DNA from: Gnetum montanum
Lineage: Eukaryota; Streptophyta; Gnetopsida; Gnetales; Gnetaceae
DNA length: 64,000 nt
Assembly: GCA_015680685.1 (NCBI GenBank)
Contig: MNCI01002923.1
Location: 214,915 to 278,914 of the forward strand
Reading direction: 5' to 3'
Shown: piece after piece, positions 33,438-45,087 of the stretch
How the letters are laid out: each line of letters opens with the position of its first letter
Position numbering within the stretch: the first letter of the stretch is position 1
Position numbers and translations under genes: made by a program
Notes under the pieces: generated by a model
Told to the model about the DNA's origin: nothing
Seen by the model: the letters and a program-made list of their open reading frames with translations, nothing else
Databases searched by the model: none

Positions 33438-34346
33438 TGATGAGCGGCGAGGTACCCCTACACTCAACCATATGAATACAAGCATTCACGCACGATCCGG
33501 TCAAACTCTGCGGACAAGCTAGTTGTGGTATCTAGATAGTTACACATTGATCGCAATTCACTATCTTCCCACCTAGACTAGTATTTGCTTTATCACGTAT
33601 GGTTTAGTCCAAAGTGAGGCGTATGATTTGATCCTAAACTACTGCTACTCCTAGAGACAATGGAGAATAATATTGATTAAACTAATGAGTAATAGGAAAT
33701 GAAGTCTAGGCTAACCTAAGTGTGATGAGCATCTGTTTCTTAATCATTTGTACACATCTTGGACCTCGTGCACAACTACTACTGGGATTACCAAGCGTAG
33801 ATCTTAGGTACACTACTAGGTTACCAAGTAGTCACAGTTAAATGCTCGTGATTAAGTCGTACTCATTCCGCATTAACAACAGGAATAGTAAATGGTGATA
33901 AAGAAATATTAACTAAGAGAAAAATAAATAACAATAAAAATTAACCAATAATAATTAAAATATTAAAACTAAGTGAATGTTGCAATGATGAAGTAATCTC
34001 GATCTTTATTTTTGGTCATGTGCATGTCCAAGTACGTCACACTCGAATAAAGGTGTTGTACAATTACAAGCATCACACTACGGGCATGCACTTGGGAAAA
34101 TAATCTAACTCCTATGAAAAAAAAACTGAAAGAGTCTAGCTACAAATGATAAAAGGATACCTAAGCATGGTGGGTGTGTGCTTATTTATAGGCTAGCATA
34201 AATACGGCTACGTATATGGGGCCACGTATACAGGGCCTAGTATATGGGGCCTAGTATACGCAATGGGCTGAGTATATGGGGCCTAGTATACAGGGCCACA
34301 TATATGGGGCCTAGTATATGCAGTGCCTGAAAACCATAATTCATCA
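33438..34346 (-). repeat. 3' LTR of E4
   Basis: TGATGAGCGGCG to AATTCATCA. On the minus strand, an array of GTATAC/TATATGGGGCC words (about 34325-34205) precedes a TATAAATAAG box at about 34190. Confidence 0.9.
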
Positions 34347-36299
34347 TACCCCCACGATTGAATAACAACTCATCCTCGAGTCAAAGAAAGTGAGGAACAA
34401 GCTTAATTGAATACACAGTGGATAGGTATGGGATTATTGACTGACTAGGAGTTTACTCATGCCATAGTGGAGGATTAAACAAAATTTGGACACAGACACA
34501 TAATTACAAAACTTTGGAACTCATGGGGTTCCTGGTAGTGGTGGCTCCTCCATGGGTGCCTTTCCTTTGTCCTATGCATCAGGCTTCTGAGATTGATATC
34601 ATTGAAGAAGCACTTGATGTTTCTCCTCTTCTATCTGAGGATTATGAGCCATCCATGCTGATGTTCCAATGTTTGATGGAGTCGACACTTTTCATGGACA
34701 CGGCAGCTGTGGGAACACTTGATTGGACTTGACATGCCATCTCGCAAATAGCCGTTGTTCCTCTTCATAGGCTCAGGTCCCGACCTCTCCCCCCTTTGCT
34801 TGGATAGATTATGTAGCAATAGGAGTTTCATGATGGATGCTGAATGATTGCCCTCTACTCTGCATGTTCTGCACGAGGTCCTTGGCCTCTACCTTCCCTA
34901 GGTCATTCGATTGCACCGTGAGAAGTTCCTCCTTGTTGTCTTCTTTTAGGGACCATCTATAATCACACAAGGATCAATGGTTAGTAAGGTTATTTGAAAA
35001 GAGTTCAATGATTTCATAACTTACTCATTTCCTTTAATAAATGTTGAATTCCTTACTTAGTGTGATTTTAAAGTTAGATATTTTTCAAGGAAGTTGCCCT
35101 AAAAGTTTAATGTTAGACCTGGTTTTGAGGAACATTTGATAAAATAATGAAAAAGGAAAGAATAGGTTTGGCAATGAAATAATCGGAGGGTATAAGATGA
35201 TGTGGTGGTGTGCAACAAATACAAATTACAAAAGTTACACAAGTGGGTCCTCCCCAAAGCAGGTTCCAACCTATATGCCCTTGCGTAACCACACCTTAAG
35301 GTGTCCATAGGCATTAGAAGGGTTAAATGTAATCTATACCAATGCAACAAAACACACACATGTAGATACCACTGTGATGAGGTATGAATTCAATGCTATA
35401 CAAGAGACAAGTCACAAATACATGAACAGCGAGATGGAATGAATCGGAGAAGGGATTGTAGAGATTGGGACGTGAGGTAACTGACTTAGGGCACAATGAA
35501 TCCTACGTGTAAAGCATGATTAAGGTGTCATTAACCTGTCATTCCAAGATCAGGACCAAGTCCATTCCTCTAATCAATGACATAGCATTGTTTCATCCCA
35601 TGATGAGCAACTACGAGAGTACCATAACAACAAGGCATACGATCACTTGGCATTTTGTTCAAGGGAGAAGTTAGTTTTGTTTTGTGGCACTTCCTTTTTC
35701 TTTTGCTTTTTCTCTTTCTTTCTCTTTTTTTTTTCACTTCACTGAATCCAGAGAAATCGCCAACCTTTAGGCATGGGTGCATGTCTTTCCAGTGGGATCT
35801 CCTAGAATAGTATTTGATTTTTGAGTGCCCTTTTGATTACTCCTACTCCCATTTTTCATTAGATCTACAAGGATCTTAGCACAATCACGTTGCATGATAA
35901 CTCCCACAGACGTCACCAAAGAGAATCCGCAAGTCCCCTTGATGTCACACCCTAATCATTCCCTCTTAGTCCATCATTTTTCACTCTGGTAACAATGAAC
36001 ACAAAATTAATTTTAAGTTCAAAAATGTCAAGAATATCACTGTACCCTTGAATAGAACCTCTTATTTGTAGAATGGATGCATGGGTGTAGTGGGCTCACT
36101 GTCCAAATAATTGATCACTAAGACTCGATAACATAGAACACACCTCAACCAATGAGCCACATGAGTATTTTATTCATGGATGAGATTACTCATAAAAAGA
36201 CAAAAAGACAAAAAGATAAAACAATAAATTAAAAGGGTGAAAAACTAGAAAACAAAAAGTTGAAAAATTAAAGAAACAGAAGAACATTTATTAATTTTA

Positions 36300-36393
36300 T
36301 GTCGTTAGAATGGAGGATACCCCCCATAACTAAATGGTTGAGCATNGTGTCGTTAGAATGGAGGATACCCCCCATAACTAAATGGTTGAGCAT
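36300..36393. other. Single N flanked by identical 46-base sequences (assembly artefact)
   Basis: 36300-36345 and 36348-36393 are identical, beginning TGTCGTTAGAATGG and ending GGTTGAGCAT, and they flank the N at 36346. This is the signature of overlapping contig ends left unmerged, so the gag C-terminus of E4 is falsely duplicated. Confidence 0.85.
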
Positions 36394-38350
36394 GGCTAGA
36401 ATTAATAAATGGAAGGTGGGGATCTTTGCATGTTGGGAATATTGGGACCTGGTCATACTTACCCCATTGGGGTTCACACACTTGATTAGGGTTGACATAG
36501 TGGGGCAAGTTATAAGATGTGGTTAATTTATAAGAAGTTGACCCACTATGGTACTTGTGACCGTAAGATGGTATGCAAGGATCAACATGTCTCCCCATGT
36601 GGCAATATTCATTGGACCCCATGGTTGTTGGAGTGTTGCGTGGTGGCCTTGATAAGGTAACATGAGGCGTTGGGTTCAAAGAGGAAGATGCACCACAACG
36701 TTGGATTTGTGCTGAGTTGGCGGGTGCAATGGTTTCTAAACTATGGTGTCCCTTTTGATGGTCACGTCTGAAGAAGGGATGCCTTTGATGTTGTGAAGGA
36801 CCTCCACTACTGTTGACAGTAGTAGCACAAGTAATGTTTGCAAGTTAGTGCTGTGGTGCAAAATCTTCTGGCATAGCTGGTGATGATGTAGAAGGGGGTG
36901 AAGTATGAGAATGTTGAGGTTGAGGAGAAGTGTAAGGCATATGAGGTGGTGATCTTGTTGGAGAGGACATGGGTGGATAGTATTCGGGAGAATAATAACG
37001 ATGAGGTGAGGTAGAGGATGTTGATCCCATTGGAGAAATAGGGTGTTAAACATAATAAGAATTTGGTGTTGGAACATACGAAGGGTATGATCCAATTGGC
37101 GTTGGTGTCCCCCACGACTGAGGTTTTTGCCACTATGGTTGGACACAATATTTTTGTACGAACTCTGGATGTAACATTCCTTCCCAATGCTCATGTAAAT
37201 GTGACAAGATTGGACATTGAACTTTGGGATGATCGTACAAGAAAATATTACATTGATACATATGATTGGCAGTTGAGTTCTTATCCTTATTCTCTTCAAC
37301 CCTTCTTTCTAATCATCGCGTGGTGTCCTGTCCTATTTCTCGATTTGGCATAGTTTTTCCTCTAATAATGTTGCCATATTCTCCACATCTTTCATGTACC
37401 TAGTCCATCATCTTATTGATCTTTGCCTCAATTTCATCTTGTGATTGTAGGATTGGCAAAGATGATTCCACCTCCTTGAAGTGAGTTGATTTCTCCTCCT
37501 CATGATCATGGATCCTTGTTAAGTTAAGATTTTGCTCCTGTTGAGAACTTTCAACATCCTCCCATTTAGTTATTTCTCCTTCTTCTTTTGCTATCCGCTT
37601 AATAATCTCTTGGAGTTGATGGGTTCTTAGCTCATATAGTTGACCTCGGGCGTACATCCCTAGGGTCTCCCTTGTTTCATTATGGAGCCCATCTATGATA
37701 TGGTACATTAGCCTTTCCTCAGAGAACCCATGGCTTGGGCAGTTGTTTGACAGTGCATAATATCTTTCTAAGGCCATGTCCAAGGGTTCATGTTGTGCTT
37801 GTTTCCATTCTTGGATTTGTCGCCTCAAGGCTGACACTCTTGCATAGGTTTGATATCTTTCGTTGAAAAGTTCTACCATTGTCGGCCAATGTCGAATTGA
37901 TTTTGGTCTTAACAACCTATACCATACTTTTGCTTGGCCCACGAGTGTCAGAGGAAAGAGCTTAAGTTTTTTCCACCCATTATCAATATTGTTCCATGTA
38001 CAGGCATTGTAGAAGGCTTGTAAATGTCGTTGAGGGTTTGAATCATAGCCTCTTAAAAACTTGGGAAAGTTGTTTAAATCAAGCATGGGTAGACAACTTT
38101 CCTTACGATGCCTGCGAGCTATTCGAATAGCCTCTTGTATTTCTATTAAGCTTGTAGTGGCCAGCAGGGGTTCATCGTCATTGGGTAAGTTATGCTTTCG
38201 TGCGTTGGGATGATGTTGTCTTTGTTTATGTTTATAGGAAACCCCCACCTTGGGTTGCGTACTCCAATATTCATTGTCATAATATTCGTTGGTTCTCCAA
38301 TGAACTGCCTCACTAGATGTGGCATTATTATAGTCTTGTAGAAGAAGCAT
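36353..38350 (-). pseudogene. gag of E4 (single frame with a few stops)
   Basis: One reading frame runs 666 codons from MLLLQDYNN (38350) to GGYPPF (36353) with only about five in-frame stops and no frameshift. The first 316 residues are open and contain the Retrotrans_gag core (WYRLLRPKSIRHWPTM, PLDMALERYYAL, IIDGLHNETRETLGMYARGQ). The first stop (37400) is TAG where E2 has TGG, a G-to-A change. The knuckle is CNIFLYDHPKVQC, with Phe in place of the second Cys, as in E2. The tail is Pro/Ser/His-rich. This is the best preserved Gag of the shared family. Confidence 0.88.
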
Positions 38351-38469
38351 GATTGTGAACCATGTGTGACTTAATTGAATTTTAATTTAATTTCTTTCCT
38401 AAAGGATATATCGCTAATACTTGTTATAGTGATCTTGTATGATATAACTAATCTAGATAAGTAGCACCA

Positions 38470-38487
38470 TCCTTGGCAACAGCGCCA
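38470..38487 (-). promoter_or_regulatory. PBS of E4, tRNA-Asp type
   Basis: TGGCGCTGTTGCCAAGGA on the minus strand, one base from the LTR. Three transitions separate it from the tRNA-Asp complement. Confidence 0.75.
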
Positions 38488-38488
38488 A

Positions 38489-39340
38489 TGATGAGCAGCG
38501 AGATACCCCTACACTCAAGCATACGAATACAAGCATTCACGCACAATTCGATCGAACTCCATGGATAGGCTAGTTGTGGTATCTAGATAGTTACATGTTG
38601 ATCGTAGTTCATTGTCTTCCCACCTGGACTAGTATTTTCTTTGTCACGTATGGTTTAGTCCAGAGTGAGGCATATGATGTGATCCTAAACTACTACTACT
38701 CCTAGAGACAATGGAGAATAATATTGATTAAACTAATAAGTAATAGGAAATGAAGTCTAAGCTAACCTAAGTGTGATGAGCATCCATTTCTTAATCATCT
38801 GTACACATCTTGGACCTCGTGCATGACTACTACTGGGATTACCAAGCGTAGATCCTAGGTACGCTGCTGGGTTACCAAGTAGTCACAGTTAAATGCTCAT
38901 GATTAAGTCGTACTCATTCCGCATTAACAACAGGAATAGTAAATGATGATAAATAAATATTAACTAAGAGAACAGTAAATAACAATAACAATTACCCAAT
39001 AATAATTAAACTATTAAAAATAAGTTAATGTTGTAATGATGAATTAATCTCAATCTTTATTTCTGGTCATGTGCACATCCAAGTACGTCACACTCGAATA
39101 AAGGTGCTATACAATTACAAGCATCACACTGTGGGCATGCACTTAGGAAAATAATCTAACTCTTATGGAAACAAACTGAAAGAGTTTAGCTACAAATGAT
39201 AAAAGGATACCTAAGTGTGGTGGGTACACACTTATTTATAGGCTAGCAAAAACAAGGCTGCGTATACGGGGCCATGTATACGCAGTGGGCTGAGTATATG
39301 GGGCCTAGTATACGCAGTGCCCGAAAACCATGATTTATCA
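38489..39340 (-). repeat. 5' LTR of E4
   Basis: TGATGAGCAGCG to GATTTATCA. It matches the 3' LTR closely but has a shorter GTATAC/GGGGCC array (about 39315-39245). Confidence 0.9.
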
Positions 39341-41600
39341 ATTGACAATAGGAGATGCATTCTGAGGCATTGAAGGAAAAATAGTTCAAAAACCCCTTGT
39401 TCCTATTGGACCAAAAAGAAGGAGAGGATTCCTTTTCTAGGGTTTTTCAATTCACTAACTTTCCTCCCCTTGTCTTTGATGAGGGGGCCCTTAACTAGAA
39501 CTTACAATCCACTATAAAAAATCCTAGTTTGGGAAAAAATTGATCCCATGACCATGGAGGTTTCAAAAGTGGGAGTCAAGGTAGGAACATGGACAAGCAT
39601 GATGATGATGACAAGTATGATGATCATGGTTGTGACTGAAGAAGAGGGTGTAATAGGCATTGTGCTAGTGCTAGCTCTCCTTCCTCTTCACCTTCAACAT
39701 CCTCATATTCTTCATCCTATATCTCTGATTAAAGCTATATAGGATGTGACCATGATGGAGGTGACTGATGGGATAGAGATTATCATAGGGCTTGCTAGTT
39801 GAGTAGAGACTAGGAACATGGGAAATCAAGGAAGGCCCACCACCATAAAAGAAGGGATAGCAAAGGACATCATAGGCATCATGGCCATCATAGAGGCTAT
39901 GACTATGATGAGCCTTTGCTTGGAAGAAGAAATATGTTGAATATTGCAGAGGCTATGAGAATTCAAATGAGCCATGTGAAAGACAACAAACTTAAAAGGT
40001 TGGATATGAACAATATCCTTGAGTTTGAAGGGGGATACAACTTAGATCCACAAAATCATCTTTAAGCCTTTCATGATGCCTATGCCTTGTAGAACATTGA
40101 AAATGAATGGAAAAAGCTAAAGCTATTCCAAAGGACACTCATTAAAGAGGTTGAAAGTTGGTATCAGTCCTTAAAATTGAAATCAATTAGATAATGGAGT
40201 ACAATGCTTGAACACTTCAATGACAAGTATTAAATGTACTCCTAAGTGTCCAATCTAAGGAAGAAAATTGAAAGGTGGAGACAAGGAACACATGAATCAT
40301 TGGATGCAGCTATGAGTGGATATTACTCTCTATTGCATAGGTGCTGAGACCATGGCTTTTCTCAAAGGAACCATATCATAGATGTTCTCTAAATAGAAAC
40401 AAGGAGAACTCTTGGGATCTATGCCCAAGGGAGACTTTTAGAACTTAGAGCTCATCAGATTCAAAAACTGATTGAGCAGGTGGCCAAAGAAGAAGGTGAG
40501 TTGTAGAAAAAGGAAAGTACAAAGGAGTACAATTAGGATCCTTCCATCTGAAAAAGGAAAGTCTACTTTTGTGACAACGAGGAAGCACCACTTAATGAAG
40601 TGGTACAATGTAAAACCTTACTAATCCAAAAAAAATTTCTGAAATATTGGCCAAGGTAGATAAAATTAGGATTCTTTAAAAAAAATTCCAAACTACCCTT
40701 AGAATTGCAGAAGAGTCCAAAGATCAAGGTAACCATCTTGAATGAAGGAGAATGAAAGAAGTTGAATGTGCCCATTAAAGGGGTAAGGGCAAACCTACTT
40801 CCATTGAAGAGGTTGCAAAATGTGAGACAGATGATGATGGCGGGTGCAACATCTACCAACATGAACATCCTAAGGGATGTTGCCCCATTGTGTCACACTT
40901 GTAAGAGTATGGGGTATACTTGTTGAATCCTTGATTAGTAAGAAGGCAAGCACCCAGGAGGTTTCCTTATCCTCAAGGCAACTACAAGCAGCTCCACCAA
41001 AGGTAAGCCTACTATCCAAGTGGAGCTCCACCCTAACCTCATGAGTAGTACCAGTAGTGGTAACACCCATAGTTATGGGGGATGCCACCACCAAGGTAGT
41101 AGTACCCTTATTGGTAGATAAATCTTTATAGGTACTATGTTCAGTAGCCAATTTCTCTATGTGACTCTTCCAGTCACACCTCCTTTCAACACCACTACTA
41201 CCCTTCTAAATACTATAAAGCTCAATCTCTAAGAGGAAAACCCCCATTTCCATTCTACCATCCTCATCCTTCTACACCTGTACATCAGCTCTCAACTCAA
41301 TTACCATCGGTTTGACCCATGCAGGGTGAAATTCCTACTTAGCCATAGTAGAGAAATGCCACAAGAGTTGTTAACTTACAACTAGTTCCTTAGCTGAGTG
41401 GTTTGAAAAACAAACCCCAAGACAGACCTTTCTTCTGAACCAGTAGTCCTTCTAAGCCCTCACTGACACCTATGGCTAATAACCCTACTTCTCCCTCATC
41501 CTCTACAATCTCATTCAAGGCTCCTTCAAACCAAATGCCTCCCAAAGTGCATACTTTAATGTTAACCCATGTTGTTATGGATTGAATTAAGGCTAGCCAC
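39341..41600 (+). pseudogene. gag of E3, main part
   Basis: It continues the frame cut by E4. The Retrotrans_gag core is recognisable at 40000-40500 (LKLFQRTLIKEVESWYQSL, then GIYAQGRLLELRAHQ), with many stops. The zinc knuckle at about 40840-40880 reads CNIYQHEHPKGCC, so its second cysteine is Tyr (TGC to TAC). A proline-rich tail matching E1 and E5 follows (PSMTHAGEIPT region). Confidence 0.78.
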
Positions 41601-42450
41601 CTTCCTAAAAGAAGATATGATCCTAGGAGTCCCCTAATTTACTTGCAAATCACTAGGAATGAGCCTTGTAAGGCTCTTCTAGACTCAAGTTTTGGTGTAA
41701 ATTTGATTTCCCATGAAATGTACAAAGCTTGGAACCTGCCTCCACTCAAGAAGAGAAACATTCAATTTGAGTTGGTAGATCAGTCCATCACCATTCACTT
41801 AGGACTAGTGGATGACACTGTAACCACTATCTATGGGTGGTCCTATCCTATAGACTTCTTAGTGATTTATGTTAATAACTACAAGGGGGACTTCCCAATC
41901 ATCATGGGAAGGGCTTGGCTGAGCACAATAAATGCACAGCTAGAAATTAGAGACCTCTCCTTGGAAATTTGCAAGAAAAATAAATTTGAAAAAATCAAGA
42001 GAAAGCATGTTCCATGCAATGTGTACAATGACATAGAGTGTAACTATGTGTAGAAATTATGGACCATAAAAAGCACATCTATCACAACATGCAGACAATG
42101 TGCTAATGTGATAGAAATTCAAAGGTGCCTATATGTAGTAGCCACAAAATAGGATGACACCTAATAATTGAAAGTTGAACCTAATAACAACTTAACAATG
42201 TGCATGAAACCAACTGAGAGCCTTACAAGTGCCTACATTGAATGTATGGATGAACTAGAGCAATTTCATCATCAACTCTCTAATGATGAACTTGATGAAA
42301 TCAATTGGGGAATGTTGGAGATCCTTAAAAGCTTTAAACAAGAGCCCCTTGATCTAAAACCTTTACTAGCCAAAATGGAATATATCTTTCTGAATAATGA
42401 AAAGTCAATTATCATCAATGCCAATCTTAATCTTGTGTAGAGAAAGAAGC
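41601..42450 (+). pseudogene. Protease and protease-RT linker of E3
   Basis: Homologous to the E1/E5 retropepsins: ALLDSSFGVNLIS, LVDQSITIHLG, DFPIIMGRAWLSTI. The catalytic triplet has changed from DSG to DSS. The open stretch 42168-42440 continues into the linker toward RT (CMDELEQ, then KPLLAKMEYIFL), which is what the truncated end of E1 also shows. Confidence 0.82.
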
Positions 42451-42528
42451 TATTGGAGGTGGTTAAAAAATGGCTAACAGTCTTTGCTNCTATTGGAGGT
42501 GGTTAAAAAATGGCTAACAGTCTTTGCT
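42450..42528. other. Single N flanked by identical 39-base sequences (assembly artefact)
   Basis: 42450-42488 and 42490-42528 are identical, each beginning CTATTGGAGG and ending GTCTTTGCT, with one N between. They are overlapping contig ends not merged. Confidence 0.85.
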
Positions 42529-42599
42529 TGGTCATATCCTAAACTCACTGAAATTGATACTAGGATATGCTAGCATTGCATCTACATAGACCTTTCCAT

Positions 42600-43440
42600 C
42601 AAGCCAAAGAGGTAGCCACGGTAGTGGTTGAACCCCAAATTGAAGTAGATCATGAAAGAGGAGATTGAAATACTCCTTAAGAAAGGATTCATCTACCCAT
42701 TATGGATAGTGAGTGGGTTAGCCCACTTGTGATAGTGCCAAATAAAGGTGGAAAATGGAGGGTTTGCATTGACTTCAGGCTATTGAACATGTCAACTTAG
42801 AAAGATCACTTTTCGTTGCCATTTATGGACCATGTGTTGGACACCATCTTTGGGCATTGCTACTACATCTTTATAGATGGTTATAATGGCTATAACCAAA
42901 TTTACATTGCACTAAAGGATTAAGCCAAAATAACATTCACAAGTCCTTGGGGACTTTTGCATACAAAAAGATGCCATTTGGCCTGTGCAATGCCCTTGCT
43001 ACATTTCAATGTCTTGTCTTGAGAATCTTCCAATACTAGATTAGTAGCAAGGTAGAAGTCTTCATGGATGATTTCTCCACCTATGGGGCTACATTTGAGC
43101 AAGCCCTAGATTGTATTAAGTAAGTGCTAAAGAGGTGTGTGGAGACAAACCTTAGGCTCAACTAGTAGAGAAGCCACCTGATGGTCTAGGAAGGCATTAT
43201 TTTGGGGTACAAAATTTCTAAAAAAGGGATCAAGGTGGACCTTGAAAAAATAAGGGTCATCCAAGGAATTATTAAACAACCAGAAATAGTTAAGGATGTG
43301 AGGCCATTCCCTAGACACATTGGCTACTATCGACGATGCATTGAGAATTTCTCTAAGATTGCTAAATCGTTGGTGGAGCTAACAAAGAAAGATGCTACAT
43401 TTTTCTAGACCAAGGAATGTAAGCATGTATTTGAATATCT
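42600..43440 (+). pseudogene. Reverse transcriptase and start of RNase H of E3
   Basis: RT motifs in order, in more than one frame: EEIEILLKKGFIYP, GGKWRVCIDFRLLN, FIDGYNGYNQI, MPFGLCNALATFQ and the active-site loop VFMDDFSTYG (about 43055-43085). Next come GYKISKKGIKVDLEKI and IGYYRRCIENFSKIAKSL, typical of the Ty3/gypsy thumb and connection. It then stops: after KKVMHLE at about 43460 the sequence jumps to integrase, so RNase H and the integrase N-terminus are deleted. Stops and at least one frameshift make it inactive. Confidence 0.85.
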
Positions 43441-43453
43441 CAAGAAGAAGGTC

Positions 43454-43867
43454 ATGCACTTAGAGGTAATTATTTCTAAAAATAGGGTGTCACATGCACT
43501 TATTTGTAACAATGTTACTCATTTTAGAGGCACTACCTTTCGAAAACTCATGCAATGCTTAGGAGTTGAGCATAAATTAACAACACCCTACCACTCCCAA
43601 GCCAACGATCAAGTAGAGGTTACAAATAGGAAAATCACAAAGATACTAACAAGAACTATTAGTAAATATAGAAGGGATTGGAGCACAAAACTCAATGATG
43701 CCCTTTGGGCCTACTACTCCACATGGAAACTTCATATTGGCTACTCTCCTTATGAGCTAGTGAATGAAAAATTACCAATACTTCCAATTTAAGCTACGCT
43801 CTGTACACTATCAACAACTTGTGACCTTGACCTTGACCTAAGTCTATCACAAAAATAAAGATTGATT
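43454..43867 (+). pseudogene. Integrase core of E3
   Basis: Open 43454-43792. It shows LICNNVTHFRG in place of the usual CDNGTHF (the catalytic Asp is Asn), then HKLTTPYHSQANDQVEVTNRKI with the catalytic Glu kept, and ALWAYYSTWKLHIGYSPYELV. It continues with LDLDLSLSQ and RLIN and is cut at 43867 by the E6 LTR. The continuation is found inverted at 44664-45008. Confidence 0.85.
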
Positions 43868-44662
43868 AATGAATCATGGTTTATTAGGTGCTAATATCAA
43901 ACTCTTGATATAGAATCCTTGATATCAGGTATGCGATATTACAGCCTGGAATACGATATTGAGTACATGATATCGTGGTTCTTATGTAAGCCTATAAATA
44001 CCACATTTAGGTGCATAGGAAGGGGGGAGGAATATAGTATTAGAGTAGATTCTTTTTGTTAGTTTCAATTCATTTGAATTCTTTCCCCAGTGCATGCCCA
44101 TAATGTGATGATTGTAATTGTATGGAACCTTTATTCGAGTGTGACGTACTTGGACACGCACATGACCAGCAATAAAGATCGAGATTACTCCATTATTGTA
44201 GCATTCACTTAGTTTTCATTGTTTAATCGTTATTGTTATTTATTTCTTTCTTAGTTAATATTTATTTATCATCATTTACTATTCCTACTATTAAATGTGG
44301 AATGAGTACAACTTAATCATGAACATTTAAGTGTAACTACTTGGTAGCCCAGTAGCATATCTAGGACTGCTCAAGTAATATGTGCTTGGTAATTGTGGAA
44401 GTAGTGCAATTGGTCCAAGATGTGCACGGATGATTAAGGACAAATGCTCATCACACTTAGGCTAGCTTAGGCTTCATTTCCTACTGCTCATTAGTTTAGT
44501 CAAGCTTATCTTCCATTATGCCTAGGAGTAGCAATAGTTAGGACCACATCATTCACCTCACTTTAGACTAAACCATACATGACCAAGAAAATACTAGTCC
44601 AAGTGGGAAGATAGCTAACTATGATCAACATGTAACTATCTAGATACCACAACTAGTCTATT
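43868..44662 (+). mobile_element. E6: solo LTR in E3 integrase (first part)
   Basis: An E2-type LTR in plus orientation: it starts TAATGAATCATGG (TG changed to TA), has a GATATC array at about 43905-43980, TATAAATACCAC at about 43994 and AATAAAGATCG near 44171. It breaks at the N at 44663, about 80 bases short of its end. The missing end is found inverted at 45009-45086. The target duplication is ttgat (43863-43867 and, inverted, 45004-45008). Confidence 0.82.
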
Positions 44663-44663
44663 N

Positions 44664-45008
44664 TTGTCCATTTATGGATGTGTTTTGGTTACTAGTTGTC
44701 TTAGGCTCATGGAAAGGTTTAATTGGTTGCCTGCTAACCAACAATTTCTTGATTGGGCTTGTAGGTTTGTATATTAACATGGCCCCAAAAGAAAAGGTTT
44801 CATAGATAACATAAGGTCTCTTCCACAATTTTTGGAACTTGGTTCTTTATGGTATGTGTGTGGGATTCCAATAGAGGATCCTATCTCCTAGTTGAAATTT
44901 TACTTTTCTTATTCTAAAGTCATGGCATTGTTTATTGAATGCCTTGTGCAACTCATTAGATGATAAGGCTACCAATTGGTTCTTGTTTAGCAAGTTGAGG
45001 TTCATCAA
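44664..45008 (-). pseudogene. Integrase C-terminus of E3, in a mis-oriented segment
   Basis: The minus strand reads LMNLNLLNKNQLVAL, NELHKAFNKQCHDF and VKFQLGDRILYWNP, then RPYVIYETFSFGAM. This is the integrase C-terminal region that should follow RLIN at 43867. It lies between single Ns at 44663 and 45087 and reads backwards relative to the rest of E3. Confidence 0.8.
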
Positions 45009-45086
45009 TGATGAGTGGCTAGGTACCCCTACACTCAACCATATGAATATGAGTGTTCACACACGATCCGATCAAACTCTGCAAAT
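45009..45086 (-). repeat. Terminal 78 bases of E6 LTR, inverted in the assembly
   Basis: On the plus strand it starts TGATGAGTGGCTAGG and runs to CTCTGCAAAT before the N at 45087. Reverse-complemented, it supplies exactly the U5 end missing from 43868-44662. Confidence 0.8.
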
Positions 45087-45087
45087 N

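Larger units (their letters stand above)
33438..39340 (-). mobile_element. E4: gag-only LTR retrotransposon nested in E3 gag
   Basis: LTRs 33438-34346 (3') and 38489-39340 (5'), PBS 38470-38487, PPT at 34347-34364. The target duplication is attgg/attga (one G-to-A). The only coding remnant is gag. It shares gene order, the GGYPPF C-terminus and the missing zinc-knuckle cysteine with E2, but its LTR promoter array is different. It provides the empty-site sequence for E1. Confidence 0.9.
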
